Shown one piece after another: positions 1 to 12,800 of a DNA stretch of 64,000 nt (position 1 is the stretch's first letter; every line of letters begins with the position of its first letter). Both the position numbers and the translations under genes were made by a program. The notes under the pieces were generated by a model. The model did not search any database and had not been told where the DNA came from. It was given only the letters and a program-made list of their open reading frames with translations. The DNA comes from Dysidea avara. Lineage: Eukaryota > Porifera > Demospongiae > Dictyoceratida > Dysideidae. The DNA is taken from contig NC_089274.1 in the NCBI RefSeq assembly GCF_963678975.1, positions 17,005,633 through 17,069,632 of the forward strand, read 5' to 3'.

Positions 1-600
1 GGTTGGTATCACATGCCAGTCTCCACTTTTGAAAAGATTATGCTCAACCTTGAACCTTATATTGCAATTCCGCGCAAGACAACAAACTGCTCACCTTCAA
101 ACTATACTTGCATCGATGCAGGGGGATGCCTTGAAGTCCAGGGTGATTGTAATGCTGAATTCTGAGCAGTGTTAGATGGCGATTTACCTTTAAAAGGGCC
201 ATATTTCCATCGTAATCCAACATCAATCGTCCTCCAATCAAAAAACACATGGCAAAATCGAAATCAGCATATACGGTTTGCCCAGAACCACTTTCTTCGT
301 CCTCATCAGCAGCAGATTCACGCGGAAACACTCAGAAACTTCGGCTATCACAGGTGCCACATTCTTCCAATTAGAATTACGTACGCAATTATTTGTATGG
401 GCTCCCTATGGGGATTTTTTTTTTCTCAAACTTTGATTTGCTGTATTTCAATAAATACCGCATGGATTTTAATCCAGTAAAGTGCAATACAAAGTACGAA
501 GCATTGGCTACTATTTAATGGAACGGCAACTTGTGAAACGTTTATTGAAGGTGTATAATTTAAGTAGCAAAAATATGTGTGAAAAATTGGTAGGTTGGAA
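1..600. other. No confident gene; weak open frame on minus strand near 190-331
   Basis: A minus-strand open frame (about 44-331) includes the acidic run ADEDEESGSGQ and ADFDFAMCFLIGG, and has a donor-like AAG|gtaaat near 187. I do not recognise it and see no convincing partner exon. It may be chance. Confidence 0.2.
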
Positions 601-860
601 ATCGCTACTCTAATAGAGCAGTCACTCTAATAAAGTGGTCAGTGTGTAGCGAGCTATGTAAGGATTTTTATGTAGTTTATCAGCTAGAAATGGTAGCTGG
701 TGAGGTGGAAAGCTCTTGTCAGTTGGTTGTGACCTTTTTTTTTTGTTTTTTTTTTGGTCTCACCTTACCAAACTATAGAAATAAGTCTGGGTCAGCTCAG
801 CGGAGCCCCCCCTCATATCAACTACTTCCTCCGCCGCTGGTTGACGAGAAACAAGCAATA
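596..860 (+). repeat. Fragment of the GGCGGATCC-ended MITE family
   Basis: The stretch from CTCTAATAGAGCAGTCAC through GTAAGGATTTTTATGTA to GGTCTCACCTTACCAAAC closely matches the inside of the complete copy at 2939-3256. Its own inverted ends are not seen, so it is truncated. Confidence 0.65.
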
Positions 861-1460
861 TAATAATGATGGCCTAACCATCTTGATATTGCTATGGAAC
901 ACTAGATTGTAATTTAGTTATGTCCTTGTTTCATTTATTAATTTTTGTAATTCTCTTGCCATATGTTTGTACTGTGCATTTTGCATGTATAGTCACATTT
1001 GTCCGAGATGATGGTTTTTTTTTCTAGCTAATTTAGTTTAAAAATAAGTATATTAGGGGCAATACAACATCATGGGTAACTTTTCCAATCATTTATCATT
1101 CTTTGAATTTCCTTGTATTGGTACTAAATTCATTATTGTGAAGTTTAACCCATTTGACCTTGTGTGATAATAACTCTTGTCCATAGCTACAAGTCCATTC
1201 AGATTTTTATAAGTCATAACTAGATCCATTCTTATTATATAGTGAACTTGGCAAATTGAGTCTCTGAAGTCTTTCAGTATATTGCAGATCACACAGGGAG
1301 AGTATACCTTTGGTATACAGCTCTGCTCTTACTTAACTGATTCTAGCTTGCAAATATCCAAATGGTAGAACAGTATAGTTATCATCATCATCACTATGTA
1401 GGTAATACTGCCTATTGGAAAATTGATGACAGTTTGAGGAGTTTAAGAATGACAGCCATA
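860..1460. other. No gene seen
   Basis: AT-rich sequence with short homopolymers; nothing recognisable on either strand. Confidence 0.4.
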
Positions 1461-1462
1461 TA

Positions 1463-2100
1463 TCACACCACTGCAGGGACTGAATTTATATCGCTCTGGA
1501 GGATGTTGTAGGATGTTGTAGGATGTAATGGGATGATAGATCTTTGTATCATCAGCAAAGATGCCAGTGTAATTTTGGACACAGCATTAACATAGATAAT
1601 GAATAAAGTGGGACCATACAAGGACACTACCCTGGGGAACCCTACTGGTAACTGGTGACCATTCAGAAGAGGTTCCACTAGCCAGGGGCGGATCCAGAGT
1701 TTGGAAAGGGAGGGGGTGCACTTTGCTGAATAGTTAAAGACCAAAAAAAATAAATAAATAAAATTGACAAAAATAATGGCTGTCCTTTACCAAGTGTATA
1801 TACTATAAAGTATATAAAGATCCTTATTAAGATCCTCATCATAGCTTCATAGTTAAGCTACACTTCCTCATGAACACTCTGACTGCTTTATTAGAGTGAT
1901 TGGTGATTGACTGCTCTATTAGAGTATCTCGATCTTATATACATTTTTAAAAGGGAGGTGGGAGCACGTGCCTTCTGTGCCCTCCCCCACCTGAATCCGC
2001 CACTGCTAGCAACAAATCTTTTCCTTCTGTTTGATAGGAAATTAATAATCCAGTTTAATACCATACCTGTCAGTCCATAAGATTGTAATTTTGACAATAA
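1463..2100 (-). pseudogene. LINE reverse transcriptase fragment, split by a MITE
   Basis: On the minus strand, KLQSYGLTGMVLNWIINFLS near 2097-2030 is the reverse-transcriptase segment before the conserved [11 protein letters not shown] block. That block continues at 1680-1600 as VTSRVPQGSVL in a shifted frame. The two halves are separated only by the MITE at 1683-2005. Short fossil with stops and frameshifts. Confidence 0.75.
1683..2005. mobile_element. MITE with CAGGGGCGGATCCAG-type inverted ends
   Basis: The left end reads CAGGGGCGGATCCAG and the right end is its imperfect inverse (CTGAATCCGCCACTG). CTAGC is duplicated on both sides (1678-1682, 2006-2010). It sits inside a reverse-transcriptase fossil, whose coding sequence reads through if the element and one CTAGC are removed. 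The interior carries TCTATTAGAGTATCTCGATC, a motif repeated across the window. Confidence 0.8.
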
Positions 2101-2938
2101 GCGTTTGTGTGGAACCTTACAAATGCCCTTTGAAAGTGGAGGTACACCACATCAATATATGCACCATTATCAATGTATCTTGTCCAATGCTCCATGTATA
2201 TATGCCAACTGTTCTCTTCTCTTTACCTATATTAGCTTTTTGAGTGAATCCAGCTTATTTTTGGAGTCAAAATACAACAGTCCCAGCACCAATGGGTGGT
2301 AACATGTTTGTTAGTAGCAAATGCATGGATTTATAAAATAATTTCATAATCAAATAACCTATCAAGCTACATGGGTTCAGATACATAGTTTTGTGATTCC
2401 TGGCATTCACTGGCTGGGTATTCCCACATTGAGGAACTGATTTAGAAACGCATGCAGGCAGCTAGGAAAAGTGACCTTTCTTTAGAGGTTTCGAGCTGAT
2501 ATATTTATTTTATATACCAACAATGTTATTTTACTTGATTCACTATTCGTATGGTAACTCATACAGTGTCTCTTTCCACTATTGTGATTTGGCTCTACCT
2601 TCTTGGTGATCGAAGGTGAGTACTATGCTAGATTATAATAAACTGTACGATAATCATAATAATGCAGTCTTTGGAAATTGCATCCTTTCAAGTGAGAACT
2701 GCTTGCATTTAAGGTCAATTGAGTGCCACTACAATTATCATAAAGTATAGTATACAGATGTATCTAACATACATGGCTGATGGGCAATAAAAAGAGATTG
2801 AATGGGCAAGGGGAAGGTCTATAATATTTCCTATAAGGCTCACACAATTTTGCAGAATGCGACAAAAAAATCTTATAACTTGCAATGAATCCACCCCATC
2901 ACTACACTGAAAGGAAAACCATGTTTGATGCTCAGTAG
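2100..2938. other. No gene seen
   Basis: AT-rich intergenic sequence. The minus strand at 2100-2300 may extend the LINE debris, but no clear protein match is visible. Confidence 0.35.
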
Positions 2939-3256
2939 CAGAGGTGGATACAGTGGGGGGAGGTCAAAGGGGGCTCTTGACCCCCCTCCAAAAATTTTTA
3001 GTATATATACCAAGATCAAGATACTCTAATAGAGTAGCCATTCTAATAAAGCAGTCACAATATTAGAGCAGTGTGTAGCAAGCTATGTAAGGATTTTTAT
3101 GTACTTTATCAGTGATAAATGCCTAGTTGGTGAGGTGGGTAGCTATTTTCAGCTAGCCGTGACCATTTTTTTTGGTCTCACTTTACCAAACCAGACAATG
3201 TAGTGTCTCAGAGTTCATTTTTGACCCCCCTTTCCATAAGTCTGGATCCGCCCCTG
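2939..3256. mobile_element. MITE with CAGGGGCGGATCCAG-type inverted ends, second copy
   Basis: Ends CAGAGGTGGATACAG and CTGGATCCGCCCCTG are inverted repeats. Flanks CTCAGTAG and TTCAGTAG agree at 7 of 8 bases, as expected for a hAT-type 8-bp target duplication. The interior matches 596-860. Confidence 0.8.
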
Positions 3257-3696
3257 TTCAGTAGGTTGGTCAATCTCTTGTACATTTGAATCCCATAGTT
3301 TAGCAATAGTAAAATCAATGGTGTGAAATGAGAATGTTCATTCAATGTCTCTAACTTCTGTTCATATTCCCTTTGTTATCTCTTCTTAAATCTATTTTAT
3401 TAAGACTCTACAGCAAAAGTGCTAGGACTCCCGGTCTTAAAATTGTTACAAAAGGTAGGCATTGGTTTGAAGAGCACTATGTTAGCTGCATCAACCCCTC
3501 CCCCCACCCAATCTGGTATTTCAAAACTGAAAAGGTACATACATAAGTAGGTATATATAGAACCTCTGCAGCAGGGTCTAGAGATAAAGCCCCTTGATAG
3601 AGTGAACATGTTTTGTGTACTAAAACACACACAAACAATATTTATACCATCATAATAATATGTACAATTCATAATATGTATAATTCATTGCAAGTT

Positions 3697-3810
3697 TTAA
3701 CAACACTTTGATGATCTTTCATGGCCAGTGTCGCGAAGCTTAATACTTGTGCGGTTCCTATTCAAAGTCTGTACCACAGGTTCTTGATGAGTACGGGTCA
3801 GCTGATGAAC
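3697..3810 (-). CDS. Gene A exon 7: prenylated C-terminal tail
   Basis: A canonical acceptor (ctctcacag) precedes 37 codons that start VHQLTRTHQEPVVQ, include NRNRTSIKL and stop directly after CysCys. The same tail motif (VH.L....EPVV....RNR.TSI) closes genes B and C, so this is certainly a family exon. It belongs to gene A by strand, phase and order, since no other family exons lie between. If it is not gene A's own, it would be an orphan exon. Confidence 0.75.
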   Translation of the reverse strand, partial: VHQLTRTHQEPVVQTLNRNRTSIKLRDTGHERSSKCC

Positions 3811-6800
3811 CTGTGAGAGAAAAATGCTGTAGAGTACTGTATTTCACAAAAATGTTTTGTTTTCCATCTCAGTTAATATTATTGATGTTTTGCACTGCAC
3901 AATATACTAATAACAGATATATAAAACTATTATAAGATCATGCAATGCTTCCCTAACACTCTTTGCACTATTATCTGACTTGAGTACAGCATGGCACAGT
4001 TTGAAATAATTGGCAGTGTGAATTATTCGTGCCATGCCAAGCCAGGCCTAGCCCGGCACAACAAGGCCAGCACGGGTTGGCCCAGGATAGGATGCAATGT
4101 TACTTATTTTGGGACATTCAACTTGGGTTAACAATAATAATTGACTTTGGGCAGGATTTTCTACTCACTAAAAGCATTTTACAATGTGGCTATGATGTAC
4201 TGTACTTCCAATAGACTCGTGATAATTACTTTCTGGTGAAGCATTGGTATTCCTGGAAAAATGAGCACCCATTGGTTAAATACTGTGGACATTATCAGAC
4301 CCGACACCATCTTTGCATAGTGCTTATCTACTTAGCACGATACAGAAAATTATAGACCACAAATATAAGAAAAATTAAGTTTGATTAGGGGTCATAGAAC
4401 TTGCATAGCAAACGACGATAAACAGCTGGGCTAGCATTACACAGGATACCTGCACAATCACCCTAGAATGATCTATATTTACTAAATTTCTTATGAAAGT
4501 AATACCTAATTCTATTTTATGCATATTAAATAGCTGGCCTAGACGTGCACTCGACCAAATTTATCAGAGCACACTTCTAAGTTAGAAGTTGTGTTTGTCT
4601 TCAAAGCAAAGGTGGTAACCAAAAATGGCTTCAATGATGCTAACATCAATAAAATATAGGCTGCACACAGCTGTGCCATTTTGGTCTGGAAATAATTTTG
4701 CTTTTGCATTTGAGATCCCCATTCACTTTAACCTGCCATTTTATCTTGTCTGTAAACATACATAATGGAATTGGTCATGTTTTATGTGTTATATTAATTA
4801 TACTCGCATCACAACAATATTTGCTATTCTGATTTGCAGTAAGCTTTATCGAGACGTGATTGCTCTATAAAAGCATTTCTATAACCCATTGTGGGTGATC
4901 ATGCACAGCAGGTAATGCAAAGGAGCTATTGATAAAAGGTTGCCTGTTGAGTTGAGGGTAACAAATTACTAATGTAACATGTTCCATAGTATAGTACAGT
5001 CATCCACAGTATTTTCGTTTAAGAAAAGACTTGATTAACATTGGCAACAGTTTTGTTTGACTTTTTGCAATAGATTTATATTAGGACTTGGTATACAAGT
5101 ATAAGGAAAAAATAGGAATTTTAAGGATCATAAAGCCCTAAATCATCTGAAGGCAGTCAGTCAGTCAGTCAATCAGTCAGCACTACTGTAAATTGACACC
5201 TTGAACTGTCAGTGAAGATAAATGGGACACAAAGGGGACAAGAATGAGTGCATTGTACATATATATTATATAGTTATACAACGGCCACGAGTGCACGTTG
5301 TATAACTGTTATGTACCACTCACCTAATAGGTGGGGAGAGTCTCACATGACAGCTGTAACACTTATAAAGGCCAGGTTTCTAACATCGATTGTGGGTAAC
5401 CAAGCCGAACGTTGCGATGACGTTCCCCCTGCAGTACTGCAGCCACCTGAGATGTTGTATAAGCTAGTACGCTATGGGTTATATCACTAACCTGCATTCG
5501 CTGTTCGACTCTCATCATGTAGTGCTCAGCATGCCATACAGACTAAGCACCAGACTAATTGCCATAGTGATTCTCTTGAGCGAAAAAAGCAGCTAAATAG
5601 ACGGTTTAAGTAAACAAAACCTAACTACTAAACGATACTAGTCTATAATTCTTACTATTCACACTGGCTAAACTCAAATCTGGTGGCATGACAAAACTGG
5701 TTACCACAATTGAACGTAAAGGTTAGTATTATTTAGAATATGTTTGTTTTATTGAGTCATTGTCGAAGTGGACTACTACAGGTTAAGATGGCACCAGACT
5801 AGTAAGGTGTATAAGTACGTTTATATATATATGTAGACTAGAGTTGTGGCCACCCGCGTTGGCTTTTTCGATCGCCATTGGCTACTTGTAAACATTATAC
5901 GGTGACGTTATGGCCCACAATCGACCTTTACATGTCAGGCTATAAAAGAATTCGAGTGATCTGTGAAGTGTCTTTCCACCTATTAGGTGAGGTGTCGTAG
6001 TGGTCTTCGCCACCGGCACTTGTGCTATGCTGCACAAAACCGCAGTCAGTGCAATATCTGTATATTGCACTGCGGTCGGTGCATTATAACTTATAATGCA
6101 CTCGTTGTGGTCTACAAAACCGCAACCAGTGCGTCATAAGTTATAATGCACTCGCTGCGGTCTGCAGCAGTGCAATATACAAATTATGGCTCGGGCGGTG
6201 CCTTTGAACTGCCCACGCAGAGTGGTACATATATATATATATATGTACAGTGGCATGGCAAAAGGCACCTGTCAAGCTGAAGCGACATCAAACAGTAAGC
6301 CTGTAGCCATAGCCATACACTTCTCTGAAGGCATTAGTCGGTCAGTTAGTCAGTAGAAAATTCCACTAATTTAAAATTTTCATAGCAACCTATTGAGTCA
6401 TACTGAAGGCACTTTTGGGCTTGGTCAATGGTTATACCTCACCAATACTGACAATATAACTGCTATCCAAATGCAGTAACAGGTTTAGGGTTTATTTTTT
6501 AGTTGCATTTTTTTTGTGACTCAAGAAATACAGATTTGCTATACCGTACGGAGGGAAACTTTGGAGGGGGGAAAAGTTGGCAAATCAGGCAAAATATCAC
6601 TGTTGGCAAAACAAAATTTGTGAATTGTTAGCAAAGCGCACACGCTATTGAATTAATTAGATCACTATCCGCTGTGCCTGAAGCGAGAACCGGAGTGCCA
6701 CGCCTCTCATAGTCAGCGGTTAGGCGCCTGGAGTCAGCTACCAACTAAAAGGTAATACTATATAGACAGTAGATCTACACCCTCTGGAATAGTGAATATC

Positions 6801-9800
6801 ATACTTAATATGGTACGACTCGCTACTTGTCACACCATGCGACAAGTAGCGAGACTCGCACCCATTTCGAGGTGCACCTCGAATGAAGTTTGAGGATACC
6901 ACATGTACAGTAACTAGCTAGGGTAGTCGAGGCAGGCTTGGCTCTAGCGTAATGACTGGCCCACTATCTCTTGGTCAAGTAGAAAATTGATTAGTTTGAG
7001 GCTTGGTTTGCTACGCCACCAAAATATTTGGATGGGGAAAATTTGGCAAATTCATGGTCATTCGCCAAATTTTAACAGCGTCAAAGTTTCCCTCCATACG
7101 GTACTCATTTGTTGCTTAGTAATTCTACAGGAAGAAGGTAACAATATTCATTGAGAATTCAGCCCTGAAAAACATCTCAAATTTCAAAGCTGAACCACAT
7201 TGTGGCAATTAATCTATATAGCTGAGGTTGAGACTATTGAGAAACAAGGAACCAACAGACTGCATGGGAATCCATAAGTCATTGCAATAGTTGCAATTGG
7301 AAACATATAGAAAATTCTTGATATCACAAGAGAACATGACTCCTACAACAGATAATCATATAGTGCATAAGCACAAGCAAGGAGGAAAGAGATACACATG
7401 CCTTGGATTTAAGCATTTTGCATAGGAAATTTAGATGCTGATACCATTTTGAATTGTCATTCAAATGTGGTGACACTGATTTATGAAAATCTCTCATTCT
7501 AGCAAAAAGAGAAATGAGAGCTGTTCATGAAAATGCATCTGGATGTCAATGCTCTGGCAGGGAATGTGCTTCTGCTATTGAGATATTCACTATAAAGTGA
7601 AAGAAGAACCATGATCATAAATGACTAGAATGGCATAATTTGCAGTATTTTACGGTGCAGTTCACATACAAACCTGCTGTGTCACATTTGCTTCATGACT
7701 TGAAAGTAACATCATTCATTGATGTTCAAGATTAAGAAAGCTTGCACCTTTATTCTTTCCATCAATAGTACACAGTATCTATGACTCCTTGGTATCGGAA
7801 CATTTAGACACATCATCTCATTTAACTACTATGTCATGGAAAGCTAGCTTTCTTTCTAATTTAAAAACAGTACACTGGTCTTGCTCTTTATTCCCTACAG
7901 TATGTCCTATGGATGCTGGATTTGATTGCAAGAAAGACAGGGAGTAATGCTAAGTACTTTGGATGAAAGAGAAGAGAAAAACGATTCGAAGTGTTGAGAA
8001 GTTTTAATATTCATAACTGACAAACTATGGAACTTTAGAACAGGAAGAAAAAAACAAAAAAAAAAACAGCAAGCAGGAACACCAATACAGTCAATGGTTA
8101 AAGGAAGACATTAATATGCAGGTATCTGAAAATGTATATTGTTTGAAAGAGTTCATCTGAAGTAATGTCCGTTCCTCTACAATTATGCTAAACTTTATTT
8201 ATATTCCTGTGATCATTGGCAGTATGGTTACCAAGGTGTTCAGTTTATCATCCACTGTAAATCTATTATTTATTACACAACATCTGTCTACATGTCAGTT
8301 GAACTACATATTGATGTAATTAAGATATTTAGCTAGTAAGTCAATAACAAAAATATGTAAAGTGGTCAATGGCTTCTTGCAATAATTAAATCATTGTCTT
8401 TATAGGCTTCAGTGTAAGAGGGTAATTTTCAAGTTTTAGCTATAACACTTGTTGTTTTCCACAATAGAATGTAACTCGCCTTCATGTACAACTTTTACGT
8501 GGTGTTGTATTCTTTGAATTTAGCTCATTACATTGGGTAAATAGTAATATTATTTCAAGTCAGTAGCCAGTAAATGGAATAGTCTTGACTGCTGTTATTT
8601 TGGCCAAAATAGTGGCAACTGATGAATATTTGCTTTATGTAATTGAAATAACCATACAAACCCAAATACATGCATGGACTCAGTTATACGGTACGTACGC
8701 TCAAACACAAAATTGTTCTGTGAGAGTGCAAGCGATTAAAAAAACTCACTAATTAAAGGGCGTGGCACCTGTTTCGTTTGTGAGTATTCATCCCAAATAC
8801 TCACAAGTAAAATGGGTGCCACGTCCTTTAATTAGTAAGTTTTTAATTGCTTGCTCTCTTGCGAGATGTCGTTGCATTAGAGCGGTACCGTATGCTGGGT
8901 AATTTATTTCAAGTATAATTCTAACAAAATTGTTAGAAATTTTACACCTGAGTAGGGATCATAGAAATAAAAGCAATGAAACAAGGGAGGTCATCTATAC
9001 CTACAGCTTTACTAGTGCACATTTAATTCCTACTTCAGTCATATGAAGGGGTAGTTCTATGTGTAATCAAGAATACATAATAAAAATATTAATATTTTAT
9101 TATGTACTCTTGGTGTAATTAATCTGTGATCTACAGTGGTTTATTCTACCCTTAAATGGGTAGGAATTTAATTTATAATACTGTGTTTCAGAAATAAATA
9201 TTTAATGTGTCATATACCATAAGGGTGACTTTCCAAAATCGGTCACAATTGCCTATTTAGCTAGAATAGGATAGCATTAACTGCATGGGTACCTGGCTTT
9301 TAGAAGTAGCATAACACCAACTAGTTTTCTCTGCACTTGTTTATCAACATGATTTATTACTGGTGAACTAGTGCATACCACATCAAAGGAAAGAATTATT
9401 TCAGATTAGTGCATGACTGAATGAGTACCCTAACTAACAATTACTGAAAAGCAAAGTGGTTAATATGTTCCACCTGTTAAACAGCGTTACAAGCACACAA
9501 TAGTACGAGAAGTTCATTGTACAAATTACAGACAATTCTCAAAGAAGCCATTACCATGCTACACATGAATTGACACCTACACAGTAGTGGAGAAAGAAAT
9601 TTTTCACAACAATAACTAAGATAAGTCCATAACGTAGGCACATCATGGACAGTGAAGAATAGGGTTTGCCATAATCAGTGATTGAAGGTATCAGTTAGTT
9701 GGTTACTACAAAATAAAAAATTGAAGTAAGTTGCCAGAACATTATAGTCACTGTGAAGGCATGTTTGGGCCTGATTATGTCTAACCAATACGGTCAGCGC

Positions 9801-12800
9801 TGTGTTTACACACTGCAAAAACCAACGTGACATTCCGCTTATGGGCACTTATTTAGACCACTATAATGAAATCATGGGAGCCTGGAACAATGGCATCAAG
9901 TAGGAAACTGTAAACAGCTAGTAAGAATGAAAGGCAGAGTGTGCATTAGCACAATTGTGTTCTAGAGATGCTAATGTCTTTTATCAGCTGTTAATCCCTT
10001 ACTACAATCAAGAGTTCATAATGAACCCTTACTATATACAATGTGGTTGATAAGAAACTGTGTGGGCTCCTGCATCAAAGCGTTGAATTATTTCACGTTG
10101 AATTATTTCACGTGATACAGGGTTTCTTTTAGTAATTTAATTGTTCTTTGATATTGCATCTAGAGAACTACTGAAACTAAACTGAGCTGGTATGGCAGTT
10201 ATGTGAGGGCTGGCCCAGTTCAAGTTCGGTGCATGTTTTAGACTGTAGTAAAAACTGAGATAAATTATTGGACTAGGCCAGCACATGGTACGAGGTAATT
10301 AAGTGTGAATGCAGTGCAAGTCATCATGAACAAAAAGTGAGGCTGGTTTATAAGTGATGTTTTATGGCAATTAAAGTTCAAACATTAGCTGTCCCTGGTT
10401 ACTACGTAAATGGCAGAATTTTACTTTTCAGTCTAAATAGCCCGTTATACCTCATGTTTCACTGTTGCAAGCTGTGATTTTTTTTAAAAAAATTGGTTAC
10501 GTAAGCAATTTTACCACCAAATCAACTGTATCTAGGCCATAGTTGAAAACAATGTCATGCCAACTTTTAATTGGTCTTCAAGATCATTAATAGGAAACAA
10601 GTACACACACAATTTTTTTTGGAATTTTCAACTAGAGTAGGGACCATAGCACATCAATAAAAAGTACTGAAACAGAACTTGTTTGTTAACTTTTTTTTTT
10701 TGTAAAATAAAATTGTTATGACTGGTGAACCCACGCATACTGCATCAAAAGAAAGAAATGGCACCACACGCCCTAGCTATCAATTATCGTCTGAAAAGTG
10801 AAGTATCCATTACGCTTCTTTGTCAGTTATGTTCAACCCGTTATACAGCATTGGGAATCAAGAACTGTTTGAATAGCACCACTGCAATCAAAGTAGCCAC
10901 AATGAAAAATACAGATAATTTCCATTACGAAGAGAAGCCATCAAGTGCTACCGCCAAATCAACACTTTACACTGTTTGCAAAAATGAATGGGACACAAAG
11001 GAGGACACTGGTAAGTCCATGAAGAATGCATTGTATGTACTGTGGTATGCCAAAAGGCACCTCTTGGGACAAAGCGATGCCAAACAGTAAAATAATCAAG
11101 CCAATAGCCTAAGCTGTTATTGAGTTGCGCTTGTCTAAATGCATCAGTCAGTCAGTCAGTTAGTAGAAAATTCCATTTAATAATTTAAAAAAAAAATCAT
11201 AGCAACTTGTTGATATTGTTTCAGGTTGACCTGAAGGCTTGTTTGGGCCTAACCAATACTGCTGCATCATCATCAGGGAAAGTAAGACTGGTTTTTGAGT
11301 GATGTTTTTTCATGGGCCAAAGGTGGTCCCTACTATACAGTACTATTGTACTGTCCTAGGCTTCTATAAAACTAACCTTACAGCCAAAAGTTTGCTTTAG
11401 AGTTATAGTGTGCTTTTTACTTTGTAGAGTGAAGACACACTTTAAATGATTGCAACCCACACAAGTATTGTAATGCCTACAATTCCCCCCTGTAGTCAAT
11501 AATGTTACCATAAAAATGATTACACATACAATTATTCAACATATTAATCCTTCATCTTTAATTAGTAGACAAAGTCATTCTATGAGTGCTCACAGTAAAT
11601 TCTGCTGTTACAGCAGTGAATAATGTGCTTACCGTAAATGGGGAATATGTCACATACTAGGCAAAAGTTTCGCAGTTAAGGTTTATCAATACTATTAGGA
11701 GTAGAATATTTGTGGTAAAATTTTGTTTAAAATTGTGTAATTAACATGTAGTAAAATTATTTCCTTTCAGTGGGAAAACTTTCACAAATTGTTTTGAAAC
11801 TGTGCAAAAAAACTAAACTTCCCCTGCTTACGGTACATTGAATTGTCCAGCACTACACTATCCTCAAAAGACTCTACATGTCTTATAATGTCTTTGACTT
11901 CGTTTGACTATTGATTAACAATTAATTGACCAGATGGTAATGCAGCTTGGATTGCTAACATTGTTCAGGCATTCTTTCTTTCTTGCAAAATTTGTTCAAT
12001 AAGCCAAAAATAGCAGGAGGACTGTATTAGTTTCTCAACTAGCTAGTAGCACATTTGTGCAATATTATATGGTCCATATTGTGCCCACCACTGTATATGT
12101 TTAACTAGTGAGGTATACACATACATATTAACACAAAGCAAAATTAATTAATCGCTACATTCACAAAACAACAGTGTTATACTGATACCTTTATGGCACC
12201 TTTGCGTGCAATATTGGTTAGTGGTATAATCAAGCTCAAACACTTTCAATAGGTTGCTATGGAATTTTAAATATTTTTCATTTAGCAGAATTTTCTACTG
12301 AGTGACTGACTGATTGACTGACTTACTATTCCCTTCAGACAAGTGCAACTCAATAGCAGCTATCTTGTTGAACATCTATAAGTAAGCTCATATTAAGATT
12401 GGTATCATAAAAAGCAATATATACTAGTTGTTGTGAGTTGAAATTACTTTCAGTGTGTATTTCCTAATGACCAGTCACACCACATATGACAGTTGCACAT
12501 TCAGTATTAATTTTCTGCTCCATAATTTTATATTCACGGGTTTCCACTTTGGCATGACAACAAGTTATTATGGTAATTACTCTTAATGATGGAAGCCATC
12601 TGGATATGTGTGCCTATGTTTCCCTTTTCAACATATGATGGATGTTTCCCTTTTCACATATGATGGTATCAGCTGGTAAGTAGTATTTCCACTAGGCAGA
12701 GTAAGATTGTGGTGTCACTTGGTGCAATACACAATGCATGGATATGCAAGAGTGGGAGACTTGTTGGGAAGAGCCTCATTCAGAAAGCAAACAATTTAGA

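Noticed and set aside
5155-5185. (CAGT)n runs as CRISPR-like or functional arrays
   Set aside because: They are the internal simple repeat of R1 and occur at the same place in every copy.
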